The notes beneath the pieces were generated by a model. The model did not search any database. It saw only the letters and a program-made list of their open reading frames with translations, and was not told the origin of the DNA. From Pseudoxanthomonas winnipegensis (GTDB lineage: Bacteria > Pseudomonadota > Gammaproteobacteria > Xanthomonadales > Xanthomonadaceae), in contig NZ_SHMH01000003.1 of NCBI RefSeq assembly GCF_004283755.1, forward strand, positions 248,001 through 312,000: a DNA stretch of 64,000 bases, given 5' to 3'. Shown in pieces: positions 27,187 to 36,477 of the stretch (the stretch's first letter is position 1; each line of letters opens with the position of its first letter). The position numbers and the translations under genes were made by a program.

Positions 27187-28269
27187 ATGACCGCAGGAAC
27201 CGATACCGCCGGCCGCGCGCCGGTGGCGCCCGCCATGAGCGTCTTCGAGCGTTACCTGACCGTGTGGGTGCTGCTATGCATCGTCGCCGGCATCGCCCTG
27301 GGCCAGCTTGCGCCCGGCGTGTTCCAGGCCATCGGCCGCATGGAAGTGGCCCAGGTCAATCTGCCGGTGGGCCTGCTGATCTGGATCATGGTGATTCCGA
27401 TGCTGCTCAAGGTGGACTTCGGCGCGCTGGGCCAGGTCAGGCAGCATTGGCGCGGCATCGGCGTCACGCTGTTCGTCAATTGGGCGGTCAAGCCGTTCTC
27501 GATGGCGCTGCTGGCGTGGATATTCATCCGTCAGGTCTTCGCCGAATGGCTGCCGGCCGACCAGCTCGACAGCTACGTGGCCGGCCTGATCCTGCTGGCC
27601 GCCGCGCCCTGCACGGCGATGGTGTTCGTCTGGAGCCGGCTGACTGGCGGCGATCCGGTGTTCACGCTGTCGCAAGTGGCCTTGAACGACACCATCATGG
27701 TTTTCGCCTTCGCGCCCATCGTCGGCCTGCTGCTGGGCCTGTCGGCCATCACGGTGCCGTGGGACACGCTGCTGGTGTCGGTGGTGCTCTACATCGTCAT
27801 CCCGGTCATCATCGCGCAGCTCTGGCGCCGCGCGCTTCTGCGCCGGGGCCAGGCCGCGTTCGATCGGGCCTTGGAGCGCATCGGCCCGCTGTCCATTGCG
27901 GCGCTGCTGCTGACGCTGGTATTGCTGTTCGCTTTCCAGGGCCAGGCCATCCTGCAACAGCCGCTGGTCATCGCCATGTTGGCGGTGCCCATTCTGATCC
28001 AAGTGTTCTTCAATTCTGGCCTGGCTTACTGGCTCAACCGCAAGGTGGGCGAGAAGCACAACATCGCCTGTCCTTCGGCGCTGATCGGCGCGAGCAACTT
28101 CTTCGAGCTGGCCGTGGCGGCGGCTATCAGCCTGTTCGGCTTCCATTCCGGCGCGGCGCTGGCCACCGTGGTCGGAGTGCTGATCGAGGTGCCGGTGATG
28201 CTGCTGGTCGTGCGCGTGGTCAACCGATCGCGCGGTTGGTATGAACGCGAGCAGTCCGCGGCACGATGA
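27187..28269 (+). CDS. acr3: ACR3 family arsenite efflux permease
   Basis: Arsenite exporter of the ACR3 family with ten predicted membrane segments, 360 residues. Family markers are LMIWIMVIPMLLKVDFGAL-like text near residue 60 (here LIWIMVIPMLLKVDF), the conserved Cys in AAPCTAMVFVWS and CPSALIGASNFFELAVAAAI with its Cys and Glu. The ATG at 27187 lies 10 bases after arsC. It removes the As(III) made by the two reductases. Confidence 0.94.
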   Translation: MTAGTDTAGRAPVAPAMSVFERYLTVWVLLCIVAGIALGQLAPGVFQAIGRMEVAQVNLPVGLLIWIMVIPMLLKVDFGALGQVRQHWRGIGVTLFVNWAVKPFSMALLAWIFIRQVFAEWLPADQLDSYVAGLILLAAAPCTAMVFVWSRLTGGDPVFTLSQVALNDTIMVFAFAPIVGLLLGLSAITVPWDTLLVSVVLYIVIPVIIAQLWRRALLRRGQAAFDRALERIGPLSIAALLLTLVLLFAFQGQAILQQPLVIAMLAVPILIQVFFNSGLAYWLNRKVGEKHNIACPSALIGASNFFELAVAAAISLFGFHSGAALATVVGVLIEVPVMLLVVRVVNRSRGWYEREQSAAR

Positions 28270-29573
28270 AAGCGGCCATGAACCTCGCCGAACAGCTCAA
28301 TCTTTCCTGTGCATGTCGCACGCTCGATGCAACACGGCTGCACCAAAGCCTGCCCACGTCGCTGGCCGACAGCCATCCCCACTTGTTTTCGGAAACGGCG
28401 GTGTTCATCGACATGCCAACCCGCAACGCCATCGCCCAGGCCGTGGCGACGCTGGAGCGTGTCACCTGCCTGCCGGGCTATCGGCAGGCGGTGGTGGAAC
28501 GCGCGCACGGCACGGACACGCTGGCGCCGGACTTCGGCCCATCTGGCGTGTTCATGGGGTACGACTTCCACCTGGGAGCGGACGGCCCGCGTCTCATCGA
28601 GATCAACACCAATGCGGGCGGCGCGCTGCTTAGTGCCGCGCTGGCCGGGGCGCAGAACACCTGCTGCGCGGCGATGGAGCAGTGGCTGGGCCGTGCCGAC
28701 CTCACGCAAGCCTTCATCGACATGTTCCGCGCCGAATGGCGGGCACAGCGGGGTGTGCAGTCCTGGCGCACGGCGGTCGTGGTCGATGACGATCCGCAGC
28801 AGCAGTACCTCGCCCCCGAGTTCGAGCTTGTCCGGCGGCTGTTCGAGCATCATGGCGTCCGGGCTATCGTGGCCGACCCGCGCGAACTCCAATGGCGCGA
28901 CGGTGCCTTGTGGCACCCGGCGCTTCCCGCCGATTTGCCAATCGACATGGTTTACAACCGGCTCACCGACTTCGACTTGTCGGAGTCTTCGCATGCGGCG
29001 CTGCGCAGCGCCTATCAGGTGGGCGCGGTGGTGCTGACGCCGCACCCACGAGCGCACGCTATGCACGCAGACAAGCGCAATCTGATCTGGCTGGGGGATG
29101 ACGTACAGATGGCCCGCTGGGGTGCCGGCGAGGCCGACCGTGCCGTGCTGCGCGCGGTGGTTCCCGCCGCCCAAGCTGTCCTGCCGGCCAATGCGGAAGT
29201 CCTCTGGCGCGAGCGGCGTCAATGGTTCTTCAAGCCGATGGCGGGCTACGGGGGCAAGGCCGCCTATCGGGGCGACAAGCTGACGCGCAAGACATGGGAG
29301 CACATCACTGCCGGCGGCTTCGTCGCCCAGGCGCTGGTGCCGCCCAGCGAGCGCATGGTCACAGTCGATGATGTGCCGATGCGGCTCAAAGTGGACATGC
29401 GGGCCTATGCCTATCGGGGACGTGTCCTGCTGCTGGCGGCACGCACCTATGCCGGCCAGACCACCAACTTGCGGACGCCCGGCGGCGGGTTCGCGCCCGT
29501 GCTGGTTTTGCCATTTGGTGATGCGGCGCAAGCGAACGATTCTTCCATCACGGTTCAGAAGATGCTGGCATGA
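28266..29573 (+). CDS. ATP-grasp-like protein in the ars operon
   Basis: A 435-residue protein I cannot name. Its pattern suggests a peptide-synthetase-like ATP-grasp fold: FMGYDFHLGADG followed by RLIEINTNAGGALL (acidic residue and Asn as Mg ligands), and later WFFKPMAGYGGKAAYRGDKL and a segment GGFVAQALVPPSERMV, which look like nucleotide-binding elements, possibly in circularly permuted order. It overlaps acr3 and the last arsC by ATGA junctions, so it is part of the arsenic operon. A role in making an As-binding thiol or peptide is possible, but inferred. Confidence 0.55.
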   Translation: MKAAMNLAEQLNLSCACRTLDATRLHQSLPTSLADSHPHLFSETAVFIDMPTRNAIAQAVATLERVTCLPGYRQAVVERAHGTDTLAPDFGPSGVFMGYDFHLGADGPRLIEINTNAGGALLSAALAGAQNTCCAAMEQWLGRADLTQAFIDMFRAEWRAQRGVQSWRTAVVVDDDPQQQYLAPEFELVRRLFEHHGVRAIVADPRELQWRDGALWHPALPADLPIDMVYNRLTDFDLSESSHAALRSAYQVGAVVLTPHPRAHAMHADKRNLIWLGDDVQMARWGAGEADRAVLRAVVPAAQAVLPANAEVLWRERRQWFFKPMAGYGGKAAYRGDKLTRKTWEHITAGGFVAQALVPPSERMVTVDDVPMRLKVDMRAYAYRGRVLLLAARTYAGQTTNLRTPGGGFAPVLVLPFGDAAQANDSSITVQKMLA

Positions 29574-29965
29574 GTGACATCACGATCTACCACAACCCGG
29601 ATTGCGGCACGTCGCGCAATACGCTGGCGCTGATCCGCGCCAGCGGCATCGCGCCCACGGTCATCGAGTATCTGAAGACGCCGCCCGACCGCGAAACCCT
29701 AAAGGCGCTGATCGCACGGATGGGCATGCACGTGCGGGACGTGCTGCGCGTCAAGGGCACGCCTTACAAGGAACTCGGGCTGGATGCCGTCCATTGGAGC
29801 GACGACGAATTGATCGACCAGATGCTGGCGCACCCGATCCTCATCAATCGACCCATCGTGGTTTCGCCCCTGGGCGTGCGCCTGTGCCGCCCCTCGGACA
29901 TGGTGATCGAACTGCTGCCACAGCGGCCGGCGGGCGAGATTGGGGTTCAGCCGACATACGTGTAA
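29570..29965 (+). CDS. arsC: Arsenate reductase, glutaredoxin type
   Basis: A 131-residue ArsC of the Spx/ArsC fold that reduces arsenate with glutathione and glutaredoxin. The catalytic Cys is in HNPDCGTSRNTLALIR near residue 12, with the Arg-containing segment HPILINRPIVV and GVRLCRPSD later, as in plasmid R773 ArsC. Its start shares ATGA with the stop of the ATP-grasp-like gene. It is the last gene of the ars operon, 69 bases before the convergent end of the transposase gene. Confidence 0.93.
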   Translation: MSDITIYHNPDCGTSRNTLALIRASGIAPTVIEYLKTPPDRETLKALIARMGMHVRDVLRVKGTPYKELGLDAVHWSDDELIDQMLAHPILINRPIVVSPLGVRLCRPSDMVIELLPQRPAGEIGVQPTYV

Positions 29966-30033
29966 AAATGGCTCACAAGATTGGTTTTCATCCGATGAAT
30001 CAGTGAGTTAGCGGATATTTTCTGGCGGCAAGA

Positions 30034-32994
30034 CTACGCCGCCAACGCCAGTTCAATCTCATACGGCTCCGGGATCGCCTCCACGTCGATCAGGTAGTCC
30101 CCGAACCGTTTCACATGGCTGGTCACGTACGGGCTGAGGAAAGCCACGTCCTCCCGGGTGATCTTCCACCCCTGCCGCATCAGGGACTTCATGATCCGGG
30201 TCTGTTCGACCACGTTGTAGAAGATGACGGCATTGGAGACCAGGTCGTTGTATTTGACGGCCTTCTCCTGCTCGACGGGGTCGTTGTCGGCAATCACCCC
30301 TTCCCCGCCGAAGAAGAAATACTTCGCGAAGCCGTTGTAGGCCTCCACCTTGTTGGTCGAGGCCGTGATCTGCTCGCGCAGTTCGCGGTTGGAGATGTAC
30401 TGCAGCAGGAACAAGGTGCGCACAGCCGAACCGAGCGCCTTGAAGGCTTGGTACAGGCGGTTCTTGCGGCTGTAGTTGCCCAGCTTGCGCAGCAGCGTCG
30501 AGGCCGCGATCTTGCCGGTTTTGATCGAGAGCACGACCTGCATCAGGTCCTTCCAGTGGGTCTCGATCAGATCCCAGTCGACCGTGTCGCGGAACAGCGG
30601 CTCGATGTGCTCGTAGCGGATGCCCTCGTCCGGGCGGAAGAACTTGTATTCGCGCCAGTTGCGGATGCGCGGCATCAGTTGGATGCCCAACAGGTGCGAG
30701 AGCCCGAATACCGGCAGCGACTGCCCCTGCGTGTCAGCATGGACGGTGTCCGGTTGGATGTCGGAGGTGTTCTTCAGCAGGCCGTCAATGATGTAGACCG
30801 CTTCCCAGACGCCGCACGGGATGAAGTGGCTGAACAGCGCGACGTAGGTATCGGAGACGTGGTGATAGGCGATGCCGCCGTAGCCACCATAGCGGATGTG
30901 GTACGAGGCGAGCAGGTTCTGGTCGTAGAGGTCGTATTTGGTGCCATCGGCGGCCGCGCTCTTGCCATCGCCCCAGAATTTGGGGAGCTGCAGACCGGCG
31001 TAGCTGTTGATGATGTCGCGGCAAGCCGCCGCCAGCTTGTTGGCGTCCACGTGCCGGCGGTTAACGAACGACAACATGTGCGCCGAAACAGCGCCGCGTA
31101 GGTGCCGGGCGGCTTGGGCCGGCCCAAGGTTGCAGCCATAGGTGAAAGTGGTGAGGACGTAGCGCTCGGTTGGCTGTTCGATCTTGGCGTCCGAACCGGA
31201 CAGCGGCCCGAAATGCCGCGTCCAGCGCGTCCAATGCGCCACGTCGCACAGGATCTCGATGACGCTGCGTTCGCGCAGGCGTTCGAGGATTGCGGTTTCC
31301 AGGGCACGTGCCCCACTGCTCATCTCCTTGGCCTTGCTGCGCTTGAGTACCGGGATGCCGTCCTCGCCGATGATGACTTGGCCGTTCTCCAGATAGCCCT
31401 GATCGGTCAGTTCGGCGACCTGCATCAGACGCGATTGCAGTGCGTTGACGAAGCCCACGGCCGTTGCCGGTAGGCCGACCTGGCGACAGTAGTCCTCCAG
31501 CATGGGCTCGCATTGCTCCCACGGCAGCAACTGTTCGCGGTAGTCGGCGTAGGTTTCCGATCCGCGCACGGCCACGTCGCCCGATTTCAGCTCGTTGGCT
31601 AGCGACGAGAACACGCAGACCTCGAACAGGCGCCGGTGGATGCGCTCCTCGCCTTGTTCGGTGCGATGGACGATGGTCTTGCGCCAGAGCTGGGTGGTGA
31701 ACGCCAGATCGACCGATTCATCCAACCAGTCGCCGCGGGCGCGCTCCTGCGTCAGGATCAGCTCGATCGCGTCGATCAGTGAGCGGTCCTCCGTGGTCGA
31801 GGCCAGGTCCAGCATGCGTACCATCCGCAGGATGGTGGCGCGGTGGCTCTTGTAGAACGGCCACAGCAGCGGCAAATGGTTGTCACCACTGTGTGCCGCG
31901 ATGGCATTGCAGTCGGCCTGCAGGGTCTGCACGCCGCCGTGGGCGTTGACCAGGCGGCGGATTTCCCGTCCCGCCTCGATGTCGCTGGGATGATGGTCGA
32001 GGACGCGGACCACATCCGACATCGTCGCCACGATCGCCTCGGTCTTCTCGCGATAGCGCGCCCGCAACCGCTCCAGTTCCTCACGACCTCGGTTGTGGAT
32101 GTTGCCCATGCGCTTGATGAACATCTCCGCGAGATCGTCGCGAGTCTGGACCCGGGCCCTGTGAATCAGGCACACCAACACTGCGTAGCGCTTGGCGGGA
32201 CGAAACTTGCGCAGTTCGGAAGCATCCAGCGCCCGCGCCTCGGCGGCGAAGTGCTTGCGCTTGATCTCTGGGACGCCAGCGAGGTGCAACTCGCTGCCGA
32301 CCAACTCGCCCAGTTCGGCGATATGGTCGATCAACTCCTGGAAGTGCTGCAGTGAAGAGCGCTTGGGCAGGCGCTTGATCACGTGCAACGGGCTCTTCTG
32401 GCGCCCCTCTTCAACTTGCAGGAGGCCTTCAAGGCGCTGCTTTTCGTCGACGGTCAGCCGAGCTTCAATCTGGGCGAAATAGCGCCCGTTGACCAGTGTG
32501 CGGATACGTCGGGTCAGGCGATCCAGGGTGGAGAACGCCGGCAGCTCGACGCGATCGCGCACGAGTTGTTCGATGGCGACGTTGATCAGATCCGCGGGGT
32601 TGTCCATCACCGCAGCGGCTTCGTATACCGCTCGTGCCGCGACCTTTAGCCTCCCATCGCTGTAGGCACGGACCTGCAGAAATTGGCGAATCCGGCGGTA
32701 GTAGCGATAGCGCGAGGCATTGGCGAGGGCCGCCGGCTTGACTTGCACTCTTAGCTTCAACGCGCCGCGGATATGGCGGACCACCGCCGGTGGCACCTCA
32801 TCCAGTGCGGGGAAATACCCCAGCCGCTGGAACGTCTTGAGCAGGATCGCCAGCGTCAGGCGGTGCGCAGGTTGCCGAGTGTTCTGGGCAACAAAGGCCA
32901 GTTCTGGGTCGGTCGGCGTGTAGGCCGCAACCAGTTCTCGTACAACGGGGTTGCGCTTGAATTGCGGGTATGCGGTCCGTTCGATCGACGCCAT
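30034..32994 (-). CDS. tnpA: Tn3 family transposase
   Basis: Full-length Tn3-family DDE transposase of 986 residues. The catalytic acidic residues fit SAAADGTKYDLYDQNL (first Asp), VHADTQGQSLPVFGLSHLLG (second Asp) and NKVEAYNGFAKYFF (Glu). The N-terminal DNA-binding region is intact. It lies 9 bases after a tyrosine recombinase gene, in the same direction, as in TnpI-bearing members of the family. I did not find the expected 38-base terminal repeats with GGGG ends on either side, so the transposon limits are undefined. Confidence 0.94.
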   Translation of the reverse strand: MASIERTAYPQFKRNPVVRELVAAYTPTDPELAFVAQNTRQPAHRLTLAILLKTFQRLGYFPALDEVPPAVVRHIRGALKLRVQVKPAALANASRYRYYRRIRQFLQVRAYSDGRLKVAARAVYEAAAVMDNPADLINVAIEQLVRDRVELPAFSTLDRLTRRIRTLVNGRYFAQIEARLTVDEKQRLEGLLQVEEGRQKSPLHVIKRLPKRSSLQHFQELIDHIAELGELVGSELHLAGVPEIKRKHFAAEARALDASELRKFRPAKRYAVLVCLIHRARVQTRDDLAEMFIKRMGNIHNRGREELERLRARYREKTEAIVATMSDVVRVLDHHPSDIEAGREIRRLVNAHGGVQTLQADCNAIAAHSGDNHLPLLWPFYKSHRATILRMVRMLDLASTTEDRSLIDAIELILTQERARGDWLDESVDLAFTTQLWRKTIVHRTEQGEERIHRRLFEVCVFSSLANELKSGDVAVRGSETYADYREQLLPWEQCEPMLEDYCRQVGLPATAVGFVNALQSRLMQVAELTDQGYLENGQVIIGEDGIPVLKRSKAKEMSSGARALETAILERLRERSVIEILCDVAHWTRWTRHFGPLSGSDAKIEQPTERYVLTTFTYGCNLGPAQAARHLRGAVSAHMLSFVNRRHVDANKLAAACRDIINSYAGLQLPKFWGDGKSAAADGTKYDLYDQNLLASYHIRYGGYGGIAYHHVSDTYVALFSHFIPCGVWEAVYIIDGLLKNTSDIQPDTVHADTQGQSLPVFGLSHLLGIQLMPRIRNWREYKFFRPDEGIRYEHIEPLFRDTVDWDLIETHWKDLMQVVLSIKTGKIAASTLLRKLGNYSRKNRLYQAFKALGSAVRTLFLLQYISNRELREQITASTNKVEAYNGFAKYFFFGGEGVIADNDPVEQEKAVKYNDLVSNAVIFYNVVEQTRIMKSLMRQGWKITREDVAFLSPYVTSHVKRFGDYLIDVEAIPEPYEIELALAA

Positions 32995-33003
32995 TCGGTT
33001 TCC

Positions 33004-33969
33004 TCAGGTGGTCGCAGGCCCTGGCAGCCTGGGCGTTTCCGGCAAGCTCGCTTCGATCCGCTGGCGGGCGAACGGATCGCCGCCATCGAGGTAGCGCATG
33101 GCCGAGTGCACATCGCGCCAGCCGACGTATTCCATCAATGCCTTCACGTCCCAACCGTTCGCATTGGCCCAGCCGGCGAAGCCGCGGCGCAGGGAGTGGC
33201 TGCTGTACTCCTCGGCGTCCGGCAGCCCAGCGCACGTCAGCAACCGGCGCAGCAGCGGGATCAGGCTGTTGGGGTGCAGCGCTTCGTCCGCGATGTGGCC
33301 CCAGCGATCGATGCCGCGCAACAGGGGACCCTCGGTCAGTCCGGCGGCGTCGATCCACTCGCACGTGGCCGTCACCGGGCACAGCCGCGACAACGCCGGC
33401 ACCTTGTACGTGTTGCCCTGCGCTTGCCGGTCACCCTTGCTGCGCGGCAGGAAACAGGTCATGCCTTCACCCGGCACCAGACGCAGGTGCTCGACCTGCA
33501 CCCGGATCAGTTCGTCGCCGCGGAAGCCGCGCCAGAAGCCCAGAAGGATCAGCGAGCGATCGCGGCGATGACGCAATTCGTCCGCATGATCGCCGCGCTC
33601 GCGTGCGGCGGTGATCGCGGCGCCAAGCCAACCGTCCACCTGTGCCAATCGGGTCAGTTGCAACGGCTCGGCCTGCTTCTCTACCGACGGATGCAACGTC
33701 TGGATGCCCTTGAGCACCTTGCGCACCAGCGGTGCCCGAGTCGGATCGACGAAACCGTGCTCGCGGTGCCAGCCCGCCAGTGCGGCGAGCCGGTGCCGCA
33801 GTGTGTTGGTGGAGAGTTGACCTGCATGATCGGCCAGATAGCGGGCCACGCTGTCCGGCGTCGCCGGCAGGTGGCCGCCCCATTCGACCTCGAAGTGGCG
33901 CAGCGCCGAGGCGTAGCTGCGCTGCGTGTTTTCGCGTTCGGCGGCCTCCAGGTACCGTTCCAGCGTCAT
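33004..33969 (-). CDS. Tyrosine recombinase (TnpI-like, transposon resolution)
   Basis: Phage-integrase-fold recombinase of 321 residues. The N-terminal SAM-like core-binding domain contains RYLADHAGQLSTNTLRHRL; the catalytic residues appear as Arg in LGFWRGFRGDEL, HSLRRGFAGWAN (H-x-x-R), GWRDVHSAMRYLDG (Trp and Tyr nucleophile). It takes the place of the serine resolvase usual in Tn3 transposons. Its ATG shares ATGA with the stop of the upstream MerR-type gene, so regulator, recombinase and transposase appear to form one operon. Confidence 0.85.
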   Translation of the reverse strand: MTLERYLEAAERENTQRSYASALRHFEVEWGGHLPATPDSVARYLADHAGQLSTNTLRHRLAALAGWHREHGFVDPTRAPLVRKVLKGIQTLHPSVEKQAEPLQLTRLAQVDGWLGAAITAARERGDHADELRHRRDRSLILLGFWRGFRGDELIRVQVEHLRLVPGEGMTCFLPRSKGDRQAQGNTYKVPALSRLCPVTATCEWIDAAGLTEGPLLRGIDRWGHIADEALHPNSLIPLLRRLLTCAGLPDAEEYSSHSLRRGFAGWANANGWDVKALMEYVGWRDVHSAMRYLDGGDPFARQRIEASLPETPRLPGPATT

Positions 33970-34397
33970 CGGCGGCACTCCGGATCCGTACACGAAGTCG
34001 GCGCGTTGTCCGTGTGCCGCAGTTCCCCCAGGATGGTGCACGTTCCGCGCTCGCCGCCGGCGCACTGGACAATCACCCGCTCCAGTTCCGCAGCCATGCG
34101 TTGCAGTTCCTCGATCCGCTGATGGATGTCGGCCAGGTGCGCACGGGCTAGCACATCGACATCGCCGCACGACAGCTTCGGATCGTCGTTCAGGCGCAGC
34201 AGGCTGCGGATCTCCTCCAGGCTGAAACCCAGCTCGCGCCCGCGGCTGATGAATCGCAGCCGCTCGACATCGTGCGGCGCGTAGGCGCGGTAGCCGCTCC
34301 CGGTCCGCGTCGGCCGTGGCATAAGCCCGACACGCTCGTAGTAGCGGATGGTTTCCAGATGGCAGCCGCTGGCGGCCGCGGCTTCACTGATTTTCAT
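33966..34397 (-). CDS. MerR family heavy-metal regulator (PbrR/CadR-like)
   Basis: MerR-type activator of 143 residues. The winged helix is ISEAAAASGCHLETIRYYERVGL and FISRGRELGFSLEEIRSLL; metal-binding Cys residues are in KLSCGD (end of the first helix) and QCAGGERGTC (C-x7-C loop), followed by a further Cys pair (SCTDPEC) at the end. The divergent operator promoter at 34409 and the PbrT-like gene beyond it point to Pb, Cd or Zn as effector. A second ATG two codons upstream (34403) is possible. Confidence 0.88.
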   Translation of the reverse strand: MKISEAAAASGCHLETIRYYERVGLMPRPTRTGSGYRAYAPHDVERLRFISRGRELGFSLEEIRSLLRLNDDPKLSCGDVDVLARAHLADIHQRIEELQRMAAELERVIVQCAGGERGTCTILGELRHTDNAPTSCTDPECRR

Positions 34398-34408
34398 TCG
34401 CATTGGGC

Positions 34409-34439
34409 TTGACTCCGTAGCAGCTACGGACTTTATGCT
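34409..34439 (+). promoter_or_regulatory. MerR-type promoter for the PbrT-like gene
   Basis: A -35 box TTGACT (34409-34414) and a -10 box TATGCT (34434-34439) are separated by 19 bases, the long spacer that MerR-family activators correct by twisting DNA. Inside the spacer is a perfect dyad CCGTAGC A GCTACGG. It lies between the divergent regulator and permease genes. Confidence 0.88.
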
Positions 34440-34479
34440 GGTCTTGCCTCCGCTGCCACCCCCGTCGACCAGCCGCCCC

Positions 34480-36429
34480 ATGTTCCCGCCGATTGCCCTG
34501 ATCCGGTCCAGCCTGTTCGCCCTTCTGATCGGTTGGGCTGCGCTGCTGCCGGTCCGCGCCGAATCGCCCTCGGCCAACCCGCGCCAGACCTGGCAGATGC
34601 TCGATTACATCGCGGTGGACTATGCCGGTGCCGTCCAGAGCGGCCGCATCGTCGCCCCGGGCGAATACGCCGAGATGCAGGAGTTCGCCGGCGCAGTCCG
34701 TGCGCAACTGGCCAGGCTGCCCGTCACCCCGGAGCAGCCGGTGTTGCTGGGCGAAGCCGACCGGTTGACGGCGGCGGTGGCCGCCAAAGCTGAGCCCACG
34801 GAAGTGGCGGCGCTGGCCCGCAGGCTGGCCGACGACCTGCTGGCCAGCTACCCCATCGGGGCGGTGCCGGCCTCACCCCCGGACCTGAGCCGAGGCGCGG
34901 CGCTCTACGCCCAGCAGTGCGCGGCCTGCCACGGCCCAAGCGGACACGGCGACGGTCTGGCGGCCGCAGGGTTGGATCCGCCGCCCATCGCCTTCACCGA
35001 TGCCGCGCGTGCCGCCCAGCGCACGCCCTTCGCGCTGTACGAGGTGATCTCGCAGGGCGTACCGGGCACCGCAATGGCCAGCTTTGCCGGATTGTCCGAA
35101 GCCGACCGTTGGGCGCTGGCGTTCTACGTGGGAAGCCTGGCGTATTCGCCGCAAGCCCGCACCGACGGCGAGGCGCTCTGGCGCCAGAACGCCGACGCGC
35201 ATGGCCGCATCCCCACGCTGGAAGCACTGACCCGCACCCGTGAAGCCGATCTCGCGGCGATGCTGTCCGCCGAACAGGCCCACGCCATCGTTGCCTACCT
35301 GCGTTCCCGGCCGCAGGCCGTCAACGACGCGGTGGCGGGTGCCGGTCCCTTGGCGCTGGCGCGGCAGCGCCTGGCCGACAGCCAGCGTGCCTACGCCGCC
35401 GGCGATACCGCGCACGCCTCGACGTTGGCGTTGTCGGCCTACCTGGACGGCGTGGAGCCAATCGAGCCGACCCTGGCCACGCGCAACGCAGCGCTGCTGC
35501 GCGAGATCGAATCCGCCATGGCCCGCTACCGCACCCAGCTGGGCCGCCGCACGGCGCCGGCGGACATCGCCACGCAGGCAACACAGATCAACGCCTTGTT
35601 CGATCGCGCCGAGGCAGTGCTGCAGGATTCGCACACGGACACGACCACGGCGTTCCTCGGCAGCTTCACCATCCTGGTGCGCGAGGGGCTGGAAGCGTTG
35701 CTGATCGTGATTGGCATGATCGCGTTCCTGCGCAAGGCCGAGCGCCGTGAGGTGCTGCCCTATGTGCATGCCGGTTGGGTCGGCGCCTTGCTGGCCGGTG
35801 CGGCGACATGGGCGGTGGCGACCTATCTGGTGGACATCAGCGGCGCCAACCGCGAAGTGACCGAAGGCGTGTCGGCGTTGTTCGCCGCCGCCGTGCTGCT
35901 CAGCGTGGGCATCTGGATGCACCAGAAGAGCCTGGCCGGCCGCTGGCAGCAGTACCTGCACGCGAAGCTGTCGGCGGCGCTGACGCGGCGCTCGGCGATC
36001 TTCCTGTTCGTGCTCGCCTTCGTCGCGGTCTACCGCGAGGTGTTCGAGACGATCCTGTTCTACATCGCGATGTGGAGCGAACAGGCGTCCGGCGCGATCC
36101 TCGCCGGCCTCGCGGCCGGCAGCGTGGTCCTGGCCGCGGTGGCGTACTGGATGTTGCGCGTGAGCAAGCGCCTGCCGATCGGCCGGTTCTTCTCGATCAG
36201 TTCGATCCTGATCGCCGTACTGGCGGTCATCCTCGTCGGCAAAGGTGTCGCTGCCTTGCAGGAAGCCGGCTGGGTCTCGCAGGCGTTGGTCCACGCACCG
36301 CGCATCGAGTGGCTCGGACTCTATCCCTCCTGGCAGTCGCTGCTGGCGCAAGTAGCGGTGGCCGTTGCGGCGATCGTGGGGTTCGTGGTGAACACCCGCT
36401 CGGTACCGGCACCTGCCAAGCGGCCATGA
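34480..36429 (+). CDS. Cytochrome c / FTR1-type permease, PbrT-like
   Basis: A 649-residue fusion of a periplasmic part and an FTR1-type iron/lead permease. A signal peptide (hydrophobic to PVRAE) leads to a c-type heme motif CAACHG near residue 146. The C-terminal half has about seven membrane segments with the two REXXE motifs of FTR1 permeases, REGLE and REVFE. This layout matches PbrT of Cupriavidus, a Pb(II) uptake protein next to pbrR. The start at 34480 is the first ATG after the promoter that gives a signal peptide; a frame open further upstream would begin inside the -10 box. Confidence 0.87.
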   Translation: MFPPIALIRSSLFALLIGWAALLPVRAESPSANPRQTWQMLDYIAVDYAGAVQSGRIVAPGEYAEMQEFAGAVRAQLARLPVTPEQPVLLGEADRLTAAVAAKAEPTEVAALARRLADDLLASYPIGAVPASPPDLSRGAALYAQQCAACHGPSGHGDGLAAAGLDPPPIAFTDAARAAQRTPFALYEVISQGVPGTAMASFAGLSEADRWALAFYVGSLAYSPQARTDGEALWRQNADAHGRIPTLEALTRTREADLAAMLSAEQAHAIVAYLRSRPQAVNDAVAGAGPLALARQRLADSQRAYAAGDTAHASTLALSAYLDGVEPIEPTLATRNAALLREIESAMARYRTQLGRRTAPADIATQATQINALFDRAEAVLQDSHTDTTTAFLGSFTILVREGLEALLIVIGMIAFLRKAERREVLPYVHAGWVGALLAGAATWAVATYLVDISGANREVTEGVSALFAAAVLLSVGIWMHQKSLAGRWQQYLHAKLSAALTRRSAIFLFVLAFVAVYREVFETILFYIAMWSEQASGAILAGLAAGSVVLAAVAYWMLRVSKRLPIGRFFSISSILIAVLAVILVGKGVAALQEAGWVSQALVHAPRIEWLGLYPSWQSLLAQVAVAVAAIVGFVVNTRSVPAPAKRP

Positions 36430-36477
36430 ATTGATCCGCCGTCCCCAACACAACTTCCTGTTTCCTGGAGAACCCCA

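Noticed and set aside
29966-30033. Tn3 terminal inverted repeat next to the tnpA end
   Set aside because: No GGGG-start 38-base sequence with a partner on the other side could be recognised.
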